Positions 25,391-51,851 of a stretch of DNA of 64,000 bases are shown here, in pieces (within the stretch, counting starts at the first letter, position 1; every line of letters begins with the position of its first letter). The translations under genes and the position numbers were made by a program. Under the pieces are notes generated by a model that was given only the letters and a program-made list of their open reading frames with translations, had not been told where the DNA came from and searched no databases. Source of the DNA: Acanthaster planci (taxonomy: Eukaryota; Echinodermata; Asteroidea; Valvatida; Acanthasteridae); assembly GCF_001949145.1 (NCBI RefSeq), contig NW_019091453.1:63084-127083 (forward strand), in the 5' to 3' direction.

Positions 25391-28300
25391 GGGGGTAATG
25401 TTGCCACAACAAATGCTAACACAGCCTCTGTCGCCGACAACAGCACAATGTCAGCAGACGAACATTTGTGTAAAGATAGTAAATGTACATAGAGTGTGTT
25501 GGTGACCAACTATGAATCATATATTTTAGTACTGTAAATGAGTGGATGGCGTGTGCTGTCGCACGCACGTTGACTGTGTTCTTATACATTGTTTGAATGC
25601 CTAAATGCGTACCACAGCAAACTTCAAATGTGCCCTTATAGACACTTTGCCAGCACAGGATGGTCTGCCAATCTGAATGCCTGTGGTGAATGTGACCTCA
25701 TACACATTTTGTAGTTGTGTACCATGGTGCTTTAAAAATGCAGAGCAGTGTCCATCCTGGACGTCTGTAAGTTGCAAATGCACACTTTGAATGAGTGCCC
25801 TTAACGCTCATGTCCACATGAACATGCAGTTTGAACTGCTAATCATTTGCAGTTGGGACTCTGGTTTTTAATACATACCATGTATGTTTACTTTTCGCCT
25901 CATACTCTTTGCTCCAAGTTCATGGTGCTGTGCCATGATCGTGGTATTCGAATATAGTGTTCCAGACCTTTCGAGCCAGGAAAGGGCATATATTTCCCAA
26001 GATGAGATTTTCCCTCAAATCACTAAATGTTCTGAAAGATATTAAACCTATATTATGAAGTAGTATTTAGCTTTCTTGAATTATCTGAACGGTGAAGTTC
26101 CGTTATGGGATATATTGTCTATCTTGTCATTGTATTAACTAATCCTAACTCTCTAGGGTGTGTGTAAAATCATATTGAAATCTGAGGATTTAGCCCTGTT
26201 AGGGTTCAAAGAATCTTATGTGATGCTTTATAAGCAGGAGTTAGGACAATCTTGAACATTTCTGGCGGTCCAGTGTTTTGATGGCATTTGGGATTGGGTC
26301 TGGGGAACACAGGTCTGGAATCCATTTCATGCAATTGGCATGGACAGAAAATATTGGTCAGCAAATTTATGTGCAAAGTCCAGACCAGTGGAGAACCAGA
26401 CGCAAGAGATCTTTCAGACTTTTGTCTGAATTCAGACATTTTGAATCTGATAGAAAACATTATTGGTATAGGAAGAAATGCACCTTGCAGACTTTTGATA
26501 CCCAGTTTCAGACATTTTTTAAAATGATAATCTCATCCCTGGAACCAGTGGCACAGACTGTACATCATGTGACATGTTGACTGCTAACCACTGTTTTTGG
26601 CTAAGCAAATATTTTCTGTGCTTAACCAAATGTTTAGCTCAGACTGTAGCACTATGTAATAGGCCCTGGGTGTGAAGAGCTTTTCCCTCAGACTAACAGA
26701 GGTCCTCTTCTTTCCCTCATGCATGTCGTTGCAACATAGAAAAAACCTGCACAAGCATCCTGTGCAGATTGGAATTTCTTATTCTTTTCCTTCCTTGATT
26801 ACTGCCTTAGGTCCTCTCTTACTACATTTCAAAAAGGATGCACTGTTGATGTTGTGACTGAAGTAAAGAGTGCGCTTTCACCATTGCAATGACAGATGAT
26901 AAAGTGGGGCCTGTTCTTCCCTTCCCCCACATTAGGCATCTCTGGCGTTGCTTGCATTACGGTTAGTTTATTTACATGGTAAAGTATGCAATGAATTCAC
27001 TCATGATTGTTAACATTAAAATAAAAACGTAGCAATGTCCGACTCTCCCGCACAAAGACATATTTTGTAGAACTATTTTTAATACGATAAGTGTAAGGCT
27101 GATACTCGTGTTCAAAAGGGTTTCTGGGTCATTTCGGTTTAAGATTCAATTTGTGGCCCTTTCTATTCTCCGGTTCATTCAACACAATTTCCAGTAAGAG
27201 CTTGTGCACCTGTATACATGTACCGCCTGGATTTTAAGTTAAAAACATTCGTAATTTAAATTTTCAATTTGTTTTTGCCAAAGCAGCACAAACTTTTTTA
27301 TCAACCATTGTTGCACCACATATTTCTCATGTAAAAAATGCTGTAAATTGCCAACCTTTAGATTCTAAGTTCCTTAAATACATTGGAGTTTCTGTCCACC
27401 ACACAAAGTTGCATGCATGGCATTCAACGAGCGCAACGCTGTCAGAAATGTCCCACCTGAAAACATAACTTTAGTTGTGTTATTTATTCCTGGATTGTGA
27501 AGAGAGAGGGAAGAAAAAAAGATACACAACCGTGCAGAGGGTTAAAGCTTCTTTAACGGGCATTTTTTGTTGGCGACTTCTGTAGTAACAATTAATGTAC
27601 ACCTGACCAGGAAATGTAATCCTAAATGTGAGATTATTGGAAATTGATGACGTTTGTCAGTAGTGTTTCCTTGTGTTCACTTTCATTAGCTTGTTCACTA
27701 AGATTGATCAGACTGTGGTATTTGGGATGGAAAAGAATTGTTGAATGATCTTAAATGCTCCTGTGTTGTATTGTTCTGAAGTTATTGTACAGGAAGAAAA
27801 GGGGGGAAAAATTATGAGGTTTATGAGGTTTTTTGGCTTTCCAAGACTACTGTGGTGTTCAGTATTGATTAGACTGCACAGGCAGAAGTATATATTACGT
27901 TTGAAGAAAATAAGATCTGAAATAGTGGTCATTTTGGTTGTTTTGTGAAAATGAATAAAGTAAAATTGTACTGCCTTTGATATGTTGCTAAAATGAGCAG
28001 ACTTGTAGCTGTAATTGCTGTATTAGTTTGTTGCCTTCAGAATTGGCTGAATTATGTATTAACTTCTAAGAAATTGACAGTCTTATAAAAATTGCTCCCT
28101 TGTGTGGTGCTATAAGTGTGTTTTTATTATTACCGTTACAGCACAGGTGAAGAGGAATTGTTGAACAAATATACGTTATTATTAATACAATTGTGGTGAG
28201 GCCAGGGAGGTAATTTTACTTGAATAAGTCCTGACAGTTTTTTCCTAAACTAATAAACCACTCTTCTGTATTAAATGAAAAATGACAGAATATTGTTGCC
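25391..28300 (+). other. probable HIF-alpha 3' UTR
   Basis: No coding signal. Several AATAAA hexamers occur: 27020-27025, 27954-27959 and 28252-28257. The one at 27954 lies after a T-rich stretch and would give a 3' UTR of about 2.6 kb. The true end needs transcript data. Confidence 0.5.
27954..27959 (+). other. candidate HIF-alpha polyadenylation signal
   Basis: AATAAA about 2.6 kb after the stop codon, in A/T-rich context. Alternatives are at 27020 and 28252. Confidence 0.35.
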
Positions 28301-28597
28301 CTGTTTCAGCGGTCCTGTGTAGTTCCCCGTTGTGGTGCAAATTGTGCTAAGTCTTTAGTGATCGTAGGCACGGTAAACAAATACACCGGGTATTCCTTTT
28401 GTGTTTGTGTTCGGAACCCTCTACCTCAGCATGCATTGTACTCTCTTAAGCATTAATTTGAATTGGAGACAGGGATATCTGTGAAGTCTTTCTCTATAGC
28501 AGCAGGTGCATTGGTTGTTGAGGCCAAGCGTCTCTTGTCTGCCGCTGCTTTTAGTCCAGTACAGATGCTGGAGAGCCTCATCACTCTTTGGGTTGTC

Positions 28598-28899
28598 CAC
28601 CATCATGAAGTGGCTATGAACACCACGGACGTATATAAAAAACCTGGACTCGCAATGCCTTTGTATGAAAAAGAAGCCGAACAGCAGCCATTTTACCGAG
28701 CCGAATATAAGAGCATGGGTTGGCTCCCTTCTTTTGACGTCTGGAAGAACAAAGGCGGACATTGCCAGGAAAGCTTTGTATTCGGCTTGGTAAAATGGCC
28801 GCGAGTGGATTCAATGACTCTACAAGCTGATTAAGGGCATCGCGAGTCCAGATTTTATTATACACGTCCGTGATTAACACATCTAAGTGATGTGCCATT
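28598..28899. mobile_element. foldback element with about 110-bp inverted arms
   Basis: The left arm (28598-28709) and right arm (28776-28899) are imperfect reverse complements. They share blocks such as CACGGACGTATATAA / TTATACACGTCCGTG, CTGGACTCGCAATGCC / GGCATCGCGAGTCCAG and CCATTTTACCGAGCCGAAT / ATTCGGCTTGGTAAAATGG. The spacer is about 65 bp. The arms account for the overlapping open frames here. Probably a MITE or other foldback repeat; family not recognised. Confidence 0.8.
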
Positions 28900-30105
28900 G
28901 TGCATATAGCAGGAAGTAGCTAACATCTCAAATGGAATCTTTCAACATCAGAGAAAGCAGTATCGCCCTATCTGTTACTGGGCTATTTGAACAAGCCAAC
29001 CTCTAGTTGGAAAGGAGTAAAGAGTTGAAAGGTTACCACTTGCGACCACCATCCCTGGAAATGAACCTTTCAAAAAGGAACATGTGAGACTGCTTCAGGT
29101 GGATTCATCAGAAAGTGCATCCGACATGCCACACAAACACAAATGTTGAGCAGCATGAAAGCCTTTTTTCTTAAAAGGGCACACTTCATCATGAAATCCT
29201 TGAAAACATATACAGAGATATGTAAAACAGTTGTTCAGGATTGCAACAGAAAACCTGATGTACTTCAAAATTCTGCTGTGAAAAACTAACCCATGGCCAT
29301 GTAATGTATGTCCTTGTCTGCAGCCGAAGGGAGATCAAGTCTTATGTTGTAAGAGTCTGTGTAAATTCTGGAATTTATACCCTGAATGTTGCACAAGACT
29401 CTACATAGTATTGATCTTCATTTGGCCATTCTTTAGCTGTTTTGGATGACCTTCTACAGTACTAGTAGACAGAATTCTTCCCAGTGGAATGAATATTGGA
29501 TAAAAAAAAAAAATCTTAAAGAACCGGTAATGACAACAAGGTAGTGGTAATGACAGGAAACTCACTTGCCGAATCACTGGGCAATTTAGCATTTAGGGTA
29601 GCCCCCATTATGATACTATCTTCATAAGCTACCTTTAGGGTTAGAAAATTGACCTGAAGTAAGAAACTGTTTTGTGAAGTAACTCAAACTTCAGGGTGGT
29701 GCTAGGAGTTGAGATTTCAGGTTTCAGAATTTCACTAAACTGTAATATTGACATTTTGTGAAACTTGTCCTTCCAGAATTGAAACAATTTGAAACTGAGT
29801 TATTGAGCAGACATGGAAAATGTTAAATGTACATGGACAAGTGTATACATACGTTTAAAAGTCCTTTGTGAAATTGACTAACTGATTAATGAATAGTTAC
29901 AAATTGTTTGGGACGGTAAAATGAACCAATAACACATGGCGGTAAAGATGTGAAATATTCAATATATGGCTAGCCAAATTGCTGGAAAAAAAGAACTCTA
30001 AATCTGTAAAATTTCCCTTATTATATTTTCTGACAGATTACTCAACTAAATAAATGCCTTTTGAATAAAACAAAATTTGTCTTGAAGTCATGCACATAAA
30101 AGTAG

Positions 30106-30360
30106 CTATAAAATTGGGGTGACAGCAAAAGGCTGCACCGACACCGAACTGTTTTCCCTGAACATCAAATCCCAGGCTTTCTCGACAAGGCAGGATTTCG
30201 TCAGAATTTTGTCGCAATGCTGTTGAACTTGGTCATATCTCGGGACATCAGAGGAACTATCCAACTCCAGTAACCCTTCACTTGACCCACATTTACTGAT
30301 TAGTGTTAAGTCTGCGGACGAAATGTACACAGGCTGTTGTGGCTTTCCGCACGTTCGCAA
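30106..30360 (-). other. unassigned open frame, 84 codons
   Basis: The translation includes DQVQQHCDKILTKSCLVEKA and looks more protein-like than neighbouring random frames. It has no ATG at its start (TTG, right after a stop). I recognise no domain. It could be a decayed mobile-element fragment or chance. Confidence 0.2.
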
Positions 30361-31007
30361 GGGTTATTGTACAGTGCGCTTGTTGTTATGCATCCTGTTA
30401 TTTACAAGTACTTCCCAGATCTATCAGCAGAGACTTTTGCAATGAGACTGAAAATCACCACTAACAGAAAGCATCTCAACTCAAGGACTTGAATCTTTCA
30501 ACCCTAGCCAGTCCACAAAACCGCAAGAGGTTTGTGTTAGTGAACAACACAAATACATTTTCCTAGAAAGGCTCAGGGGTGGCCGACATCCATCTGTTAC
30601 ATGATCTGGTTGTCAGAAATGATTTGGATTATGAGAGCATGGTGGAATCAGCTGCATGATCCTACCTGGGAAATTATTTAAAAGGGGACTTTGTAGGCTA
30701 TAGTCCAAGGGATGTACCCGCTCCTTGCAGGAACAAGAGATGGCATGTTATTACTTAAGAACAATACGCCTTTGGTAGGAAAACACTACATGGGTGTACA
30801 GACTGAAGCATTTTGTGCGGGCCCAGCATTAACTACCAGTTTCTGTTGAAATGCATGGTCTCAGTCTACATGCTCTACATATTCTTGAAATAGAGCAGTC
30901 AAATATTGACCCTAACTTAGACCGAAACCACCGGACTGACCAATCTTTGCATTTAACAACTCCTGAAACACTTTAATCAAAACTTTGACTGGCAAAGTAC
31001 AAAGATT

Positions 31008-31013
31008 TTTATT
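31008..31013 (-). other. alternative MCM8 polyadenylation signal
   Basis: AATAAA on the minus strand, about 1.2 kb beyond the MCM8 stop. Less likely than 31952-31957. Confidence 0.2.
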
Positions 31014-31042
31014 AAAAGTGTATTAACAGGTTGGGCAATGAT

Positions 31043-31196
31043 CAATGGCATAACTAGGGGGGGGGCACTCATATGAAATCTGTGAACACTTTCCATTGAA
31101 ATGCAGCTGAAGCTTATTTTTCTTGTGGTGTCCCCTTGAAAATATGAGTGCACCCTCAGGTCCCCCGAGACATTTCGCCCATGTTATGCCACTGGC
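31043..31196. mobile_element. small MITE-like foldback element
   Basis: The outer ends are CAATGGCATAACTAGGG and, in reverse complement, CCAGTGGCATAACATGGG. Inner matching words are GCACTCATAT and ATATGAGTGC. About 155 bp with no coding capacity. Confidence 0.65.
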
Positions 31197-31951
31197 TATG
31201 ATATGATTGAAATCCCTTCTCATGGGATTGTATGGAGGGGTGAACTAGTGCACAGTATTATTGTAAAGCTACATTATCCGGAGAACTCAAAAAGAAAAGT
31301 TCATTTTTTTGGTAGCTCCTTTGCCAGGGTTTTGAAGGAACAGGTCATGACTGATCCCATTATCCCACAAGCAGGTACCCATGTTCTCTGCTGTGTTTAC
31401 ACAATTGCCACAGGAGTGGTTGGGAAAAGACAGCCTCAAAGTCAAAGGTCACATGGTGAGCTTCAGGAACCCTCGCTCAGCCCGCCTATGGGGTTTTTAC
31501 ATGGCACCACCCTATCATGCTCTGAAGATTTATCAACCTGTAGCCAATGGATTCTAGATTCAGTGGGCCTGGTCTGATACCTTTCTTGTTAGCAAAGGTT
31601 AGATGAGAGTTTAACATTTTCATATAAATGTAGATTATTCCTTAAATTTTGGGGGGGCAAAACTGCAAATTGCTAAGCTTACTTTGATCTCCTAATTCAG
31701 TTTTTAAATATCGGTTTTTATCTAATTGGCACAGTGCTTGTCCCAAATCAGTAAACTTGTCAGAAAACTTTTATGATCACTGCTACGTTAAAAATCATAT
31801 CTTTTAACAAGAGATGAAGTCAACCCAAGTACAATGCAAGAGTTGATTCAATCTACCCAAAAGGCGCCCTCTGGTGACCATTGGGGAAAGAGATCATTCA
31901 ACAGTGGCCGTATGCTTTACTTAGATTCACAAAAAAATCTCCATGCGGGCT

Positions 31952-31957
31952 TTTATT
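31952..31957 (-). other. candidate MCM8 polyadenylation signal
   Basis: AATAAA on the minus strand, 236 bases after the MCM8 stop codon. It is the first such hexamer downstream. Confidence 0.5.
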
Positions 31958-32192
31958 CCCATTATTGAATACATACAGATGTTGAAATTTGTCAAAAAGA
32001 ATGGAAAAAGCAAAACATAATGGAACTTTACATTTTTAACACATGACAACATGTTGATTACGTCTTACTCTACATGTTAACCTGTTGCTCAATGAACACA
32101 TTTGTAATCAGGTGCAACTCAAATCACATTTCAAGAAAGAAGAAGTCCAAACTGAGGGATATACCGGTTTGTGTGAAGAGGCAGTGCTCATA

Positions 32193-45844
<13,652 letters not shown>

Positions 45845-46939
45845 AATGGCAATGATTCTCAGAATTCATCTGTTTTTCTCTCCATATTTATCTGCAAGTA
45901 AGTTATTTCCCAGAACTCACTTACAACCACTATCCAGTCAAATGACACTGATGGCTTATCTCTGTCACAAAGTTTTGAGAAGGAAATGCTAAGCACTGTG
46001 GGTAGTCACCAATTCAAAATAAATTCATGCAATGACAGTGCAAAGAAATTCGCTGTCTCAAACACTCAATTATGTATAACAGTATAAGTAGTGTAGTCTA
46101 AAAATTTGGGACTCTCAATCAATATATGTACACAGTTTGTGAGAGTCCCCGACTCAGGACATTTAATAAATGTGAAACTTTCTCTCTCGTTTTACAGTGC
46201 ACTAAATATCTGGTAAATTAAACCAGGAAAGAGTTCCATATACAGATGCCCCCATGCACAAACCCTATGATAAATAAGATAGGCTAAGACTGGTCTGAAA
46301 AAAATCTGAGTGTTTGTGATATTTGACTTTTAGATCATGTTATTGCATTCAGATGTCTTAGAGGTAACTGTAATGAAAAATAAGTGGTGTCTATATACAT
46401 AACACTTTCCTTAAACTGGGATTTAATATTGGAAAGAGCATGGAGGTAGGAAAGAGTTAGTTGAACAATCCGGTCACTTGACTGTTGAAACCCTGCCCAG
46501 TCATGTCAGTGTGATGAGGATGTGGCCTGTGCACAAACCACAATGAACTGAGCATGGAGATGGGACTAAAAGTTTAGGCCCTAGACAGGCCTACCTACCG
46601 TATTTCTTAAGTAAATGCTTCAACAGTTCCCCACCTAAATAGGATTTTTAAGGACATGTTAGGGCATTCTGAGGACGCTGCCTGACGCTACTTGACACCC
46701 CGTGCACAAACCCTATGAGACTGATTCTGGAAAATTCTAGGGGCCCGAAGTCAAATGCACAGTGTTTTCTAAGTAAACGACTTCGTATCGTCCCTCCTAA
46801 ACTGAACTTTCCTAGACATGTTTTGCTTTCTGGCGGCTAATAAGTCACTGTAGACTCTTCCCAAGGATTGATATATCTATGTATGAAAATATATCCAAAT
46901 TAACTTTAAATTATGAGTAAATACTTGCTGCTTTTCGAG

Positions 46940-46949
46940 ATTGGCGCGC
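46940..46949. promoter_or_regulatory. E2F-like site, candidate MCM8 promoter element
   Basis: TTGGCGCGCC resembles the E2F consensus TTTSGCGC and lies about 1.1 kb upstream of the MCM8 ATG. MCM family genes are commonly E2F targets. No transcript evidence is available here. Confidence 0.3.
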
Positions 46950-47086
46950 CCGTCAAACAAGTTGACAAGTAGACATTTTCATTGTTCCCTTACATCTACA
47001 GAGGGCGGGCTTCAATAAATTTGGTGTCGAAAGTAAACGGGGTGTGTATTTCTAATTCTGCTCGCGAGCTCATTAATACTTTGTGA

Positions 47087-47694
47087 TCCTACGGGGTTTT
47101 TACAGTAAGACAGGCCATGATCAGGAGGCATCATAGAAATATTAGTTTTACTGCCTGTGGTCTTTCGGAAAGCAGTTGGCTTCCGATTTTTCACTGGAAT
47201 TTCAAGACTATGGCCAGAAGGTCACTTTTTGTTTCAAGTTTATGGGGATTAGCCACGTGATTTTTTTTTATTCGCCTTTCCCCGAAAATACCCCCAAAAT
47301 ATATCCAGCAAAAAATTAGACCAAGGGGTACCCCCCAACATGTCCAATCACTATACACATTCTATACTATTGTTACCTAACACATCCTCCCTAGATGTCT
47401 AAAAAGAATTCCTCAGATTCCAGCGAAACAATAACCAACACAAAGCGGGGGAGGGGGGTTCTCTCCGTCTCATGTCTCGCTTCATATGCCAAAATAGTTG
47501 TAAAACTTTGCCCTCAGTTCTGAATGTAGCCGCCCGCCTCTATCCAAAATAGGCCCACTATTTGGGGCTTTTGTGAAAGAAATACTCCGAACTGAAAACT
47601 ACCAGTCCCAAATTCGGGATTTATAGAAATATTTCTACGATGCCCCCTGATTATGGCATGTCTTATTGTAAAAATCCCGTGGAATGATTTGGTG
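47087..47694. mobile_element. inverted-repeat pair upstream of MCM8
   Basis: The left arm (about 47087-47145) reads GGGGTTTTTACAGTAAGACA and CATCATAGAAATATT. The right arm (about 47628-47694) is its inverted, slightly diverged copy (AATATTTCTACGATG, TGTCTTATTGTAAAAATCCC). The interior of about 480 bp has no recognisable coding sequence. Probably a foldback or terminal-inverted-repeat element. Confidence 0.65.
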
Positions 47695-47929
47695 GAATAC
47701 ACCGTGAATCTGAAGGATTTCAGCCATAAAATTCAATGAAGCCGTTTTTCGATTACCAAAAAAAAACAACTAAAAATTACAAAATCATCTGTTTACTTAT
47801 TAATGTGGCCTATGTAGATTTAAAATAATGCGGCTGCAACACTTCAAAAGAAGAGATAACAGTATAGTACTGAAGGGCAAAAAAGTGATTTCGGAGCACG
47901 TAAACAAACGCATGCAGTGAAAGTGCGTT

Positions 47930-48130
47930 GCGCGTAATGCGCACTGAACGCACTGTCATCCCCCATTTTGCCCTTTGATATTGTAGAGCCGGCGGGTCCG
48001 GCCGGTGGGGGCGCCAGCTCGGAACCGCATGGAGCTAGCTGGCTGCTGGTATGCGAACGGCCCGCGGTTTTCCCGCCTCGTGCCGGCGCAGTCCCCGCCT
48101 AGACGCCTCTAGAGCTTTGGATCGACACAG
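47930..48130. promoter_or_regulatory. GC-rich, CpG-dense island with E2F consensus
   Basis: A sharp local rise in GC and CpG (GGCGGGTCCGGCCGGTGGGG, CGGCCCGCGG) in AT-rich DNA. TTTTCCCGCC at 48068-48077 reads GGCGGGAAAA on the minus strand, a canonical E2F site. It may be the MCM8 promoter with a non-coding first exon, about 2.2 kb upstream of the ATG, or belong to an unseen transcript. Confidence 0.45.
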
Positions 48131-51100
48131 TGTTGTAACGTAAAAGAAATAAAACCAAGGTTTCTTGGCCGGAACGGCGATTTGTGGCTAGCTGTGTGTG
48201 GCTGTGTAAGCATCAGAGCCCAATCAGTAGGACACGTTACAATATCCATTGATAATGGAGATCAGTGGTTTCGCCATTTGTTTGTCCATACCTTTCAAAA
48301 TCACGGTTATACGCGCGAGACTGACGGTCTTTGCGTTTATATGTACGTCTGTGCTCGGGACTCTATCCACTTTTGACCGCGAGGTTATCACTTCCTGTTA
48401 GCTTCCTGTTGTTTCGCCAGTATAGCAATACTTTGGCACGGGAAAAGTGTCGGCTATATATTAATGTGAGAATATTTTCAGCAATGAGGAAGAAAAAGAA
48501 AAAAATATATCGAATGGATAACTGCCGCTTGTGTAACGCATTGAGCGAGCTCGCGCGCCTGGCAGAAATCTACCTTCATTGCTCTGCGCGTCGTCAGCTG
48601 TGACCCCGTGTGACGTATTTTCTTCAATGAAATTTGTGCAAGGCCATCAGCTCTCCCCAACCTTTTCGGGCGCTGGGTGACGAGCGAAATAGAATGTACG
48701 AGATCGGTGGACATATTTTTGGCCCATTTACTTGGGTGCACCCCCAAAAAATTTGAGCGCTCGCTGCGCACAGCCGATTTTTATAGCTCCGTAGGTCGCG
48801 TGAGGACTACTTTCTCTCTCCATTGTGCGATATAGACTTTAAGTTTCCACACCTTACTTTCAGTTTTCATGAGAGGAGTAAACATAACAGTTTTCATGGC
48901 TGCGACAAGTCTTGCTTTGAGGAAGTGAAAGATCATCGTAACAGTCGCACGACGTAGTTGCCTATAAATTATGTAATGCAAGGTTCGATAAACTAGTAGC
49001 GTACACAAATGGGTGATCTGGAAATTTTATTTTTATTGCCTGAATAGTAATCAAACCAAGTTTTGGTACGTGTTAAGCCGTACAGCCCTTAAATCAAATT
49101 TTCCAGCACGCAAAAAGGGAGGGGGCATGACTTGTTCATTATGCTATTCTTACCAACCCCAGTCTTTCCGCCCGGTCACACTATGTCTCTGGTTCGTCGT
49201 TTTTGATTCTTTTTAATATGAATTATTAATCTCACAATAAAACAAAGGAGCACAGTGAAATGAGAGAAACATTGGAATAATTACTGATATTCTGTATAAA
49301 TTCTTTGACATTTTATATACAAAACAATGAATTCCCATGCTTACTTTTATAATGTGAACATAATTACATAAACCAGTAATCACAGTTTTGGATAACATGA
49401 CAGACAACTTGGGAAGGCGTTGCCTCAGTCTCGAGCTTTCCATGGATGGTGGCTTAAAAGTGTCCAACCATGTAATCCAAGAGTTCTTATTTATAACAAA
49501 TAATAAGTTAATAAATAACATAAAAGAATAAAAGCCTGTAACTCAAGTATGTGTACAGAATTATTAAAGAGCACACGCTCACCTCAAAGCGCTCTGCGCA
49601 AACAATAGAACTTTTGCAAAACGCCAGGCTAATGCATTTGTCCAAGTTAAACTGAAAGTGCAAGGGTCGAAACTTTCAAAGTCCAAGCTGTCCCCCAAAA
49701 CATGATAAATCAAATTACATATTATAATTTTCTTTTTAACTTTCACTGGTTATGAAGCGCTTAAATACACAAACTGAAAGCAGGTCGCTCCTTCTGAATA
49801 CATAAATACAAAATAATCAGACTTCAGCTTTGAGGTATTAAAACATGATAAATCTTGCATCGACGGTGACTTTCATCACGTTTTAAATTCTATTCAGGAT
49901 CGCTATACTGTGAAACAACTCGACATCACACTCTTTTCGTAGTAAAATACTGCACAAAAATAGATACATACCGTTCACTTGCAAAAAGCGCGTAAGTAAC
50001 AGCTATTTCAAACTTGTTTCAAAACCATGCCAAATATTGCTTTTTGACAATGCAGATCTGCTTTTGCAAACTTTGGATTTGTATCTGTTTGACGCATCGC
50101 AACCTGGAGGAGACTTCGCTTAAAATTCTTTAAAGTTTTGAGGTCACCATTGTTATAACAATACTCCCATTGTTGCAGACCTTTCAACACATTCCGTTTT
50201 CATATATTCGGTGAACATGGAATAATCACCCGCATCATTAACGACATGGTGACCTTTTGTTAAAGTTGGCTTTGATTTTCAAACAATATAGGCCCACGCG
50301 TAACTATTTTCGTTTAATTAAAACTGCCGGATTTTTACCTATTCTTGTCTAAAACTGAATTTATATGTCGTTTTCTTTAAACAATAAATACTGTTACGCC
50401 AGTATACCATCATCGCGTGGGGTGTTCTTGAGAAAATATATTTCATGTCATATTATACACAACAGACGTTACTTTGCTATGAATTAAAATGTGACATCGA
50501 GGTTTCGAAGATTAAAACCCCACATTACACAATTTATACAAAAAATAGGTAACACTAAGATACAGTGGGGCCGCTGATAGCAGGTACTGCAATTACAATA
50601 TCGTGAGTCCATTTATATACAAAAATATTCCACAGATCAGAATGATTTGCTTGAAAAATTACGACTATAATACGGGAATTTAGGGTAAAATGATTGTATC
50701 ATATGTTATACATGTATTTTGCACATGAGAACAGTATAATTTTTTTCTGTGCATAGGTATACATGTACTTGTGCAGTTTCTGCAGTTTACATGCCATAAG
50801 CAAATGAAGTTTTAACTTGAAAGATGACGAAATGGATTAAGAGACCACTTTCAAATTGCCTATTATTCATATGGATTGCCAAGGTTTGTAGAAATATCAC
50901 CCTGGTTGGTGGAAGGGTCACTTCAAAATGCAGAGTTCCCCCCCCCCATTTAAAAAGGGACCTTAATTATTTTGACTGATTAAGTATAAGTACATGTACT
51001 GTATATACTAGTTTGGTGCTTTCATGGCTGCGTGCAATTTTCTAACACTGTGGATTATTCTTTTGCGTTTGTACTAACTGTCAGCCATAGTTTGTTTACA

Positions 51101-51845
51101 AGTCAGTAATGCAGGCCAAAGACAAATAAGACTTGGCCGTAAACGAAAGAAGTCTATTTCAGATACGCACTTGATATCTTAAGCAAAACTATGCGAGGGA
51201 ACACCGTAGTAATCTTTCCCAATGGGCGTCGGCTGCCGCCAAATACGTATTGCACAAAGGCATGTAGGTGCATTGTATAATCTTCTGTCATAGTGCATGT
51301 CTGATAAGTCAGCTTCAGGTAAAAAAACAACAAGCACAAACTTGGCCATAGTTGTTTCCGTGGCTTTGAATGTGCCCCTCGGAACATACTGGCTAGGGCA
51401 ACCGAAATGTTCATTTGCTCACTGCACGCATTTTAAATCAACCGAATGCACACCGCTAAATATACCACTGTGACAACTGGGATAATAATTAACGCTGCCA
51501 TCTTTGATTGCCATCTTCGAATTATCATTTATCAGCGGCATCTCGCAAAGACTTTGAACAGCTGAGTGAGCTGATATCTGACATTTAATTAACTCTCACA
51601 TAATTACCATCTGCAGTCAACCCCTGCAGTTTGCCAGAGATAAACTACAATCAGGCACACCAGGAAAATCTCAATTAAAAACCACTACCTTCGGAAAAAA
51701 AACCGAAAATTGGTGGGAATCTAAATACGTAAAACCTATTATGAGCTTATTTCCGTTCGTTTCGAGATATTTCGTGTATACACAGCAAGCAGGCAAGGCT
51801 TTTGGGGGCAGGTAGGCAGACCACAAGAACAGACGGATTTACATG

Positions 51846-51851
51846 TTTATT
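51846..51851 (-). other. candidate polyadenylation signal of the Arf-like gene
   Basis: AATAAA on the minus strand, about 720 bases after the stop codon at 52569. Confidence 0.35.

Larger units (their letters stand above)
28301..32192. other. region between the converging HIF-alpha and MCM8 genes
   Basis: Holds two foldback elements (28598-28899 and 31043-31196), an unassigned minus-strand open frame (30106-30360) and candidate MCM8 polyadenylation signals. Otherwise nothing recognised. Confidence 0.6.

Noticed and set aside
28463-28834. 123-codon open frame downstream of HIF-alpha
   Set aside because: It lies across the two arms of the 28.6-kb foldback element, and the opposite strand is open over the same arms. 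Best explained by the repeat, not a gene.
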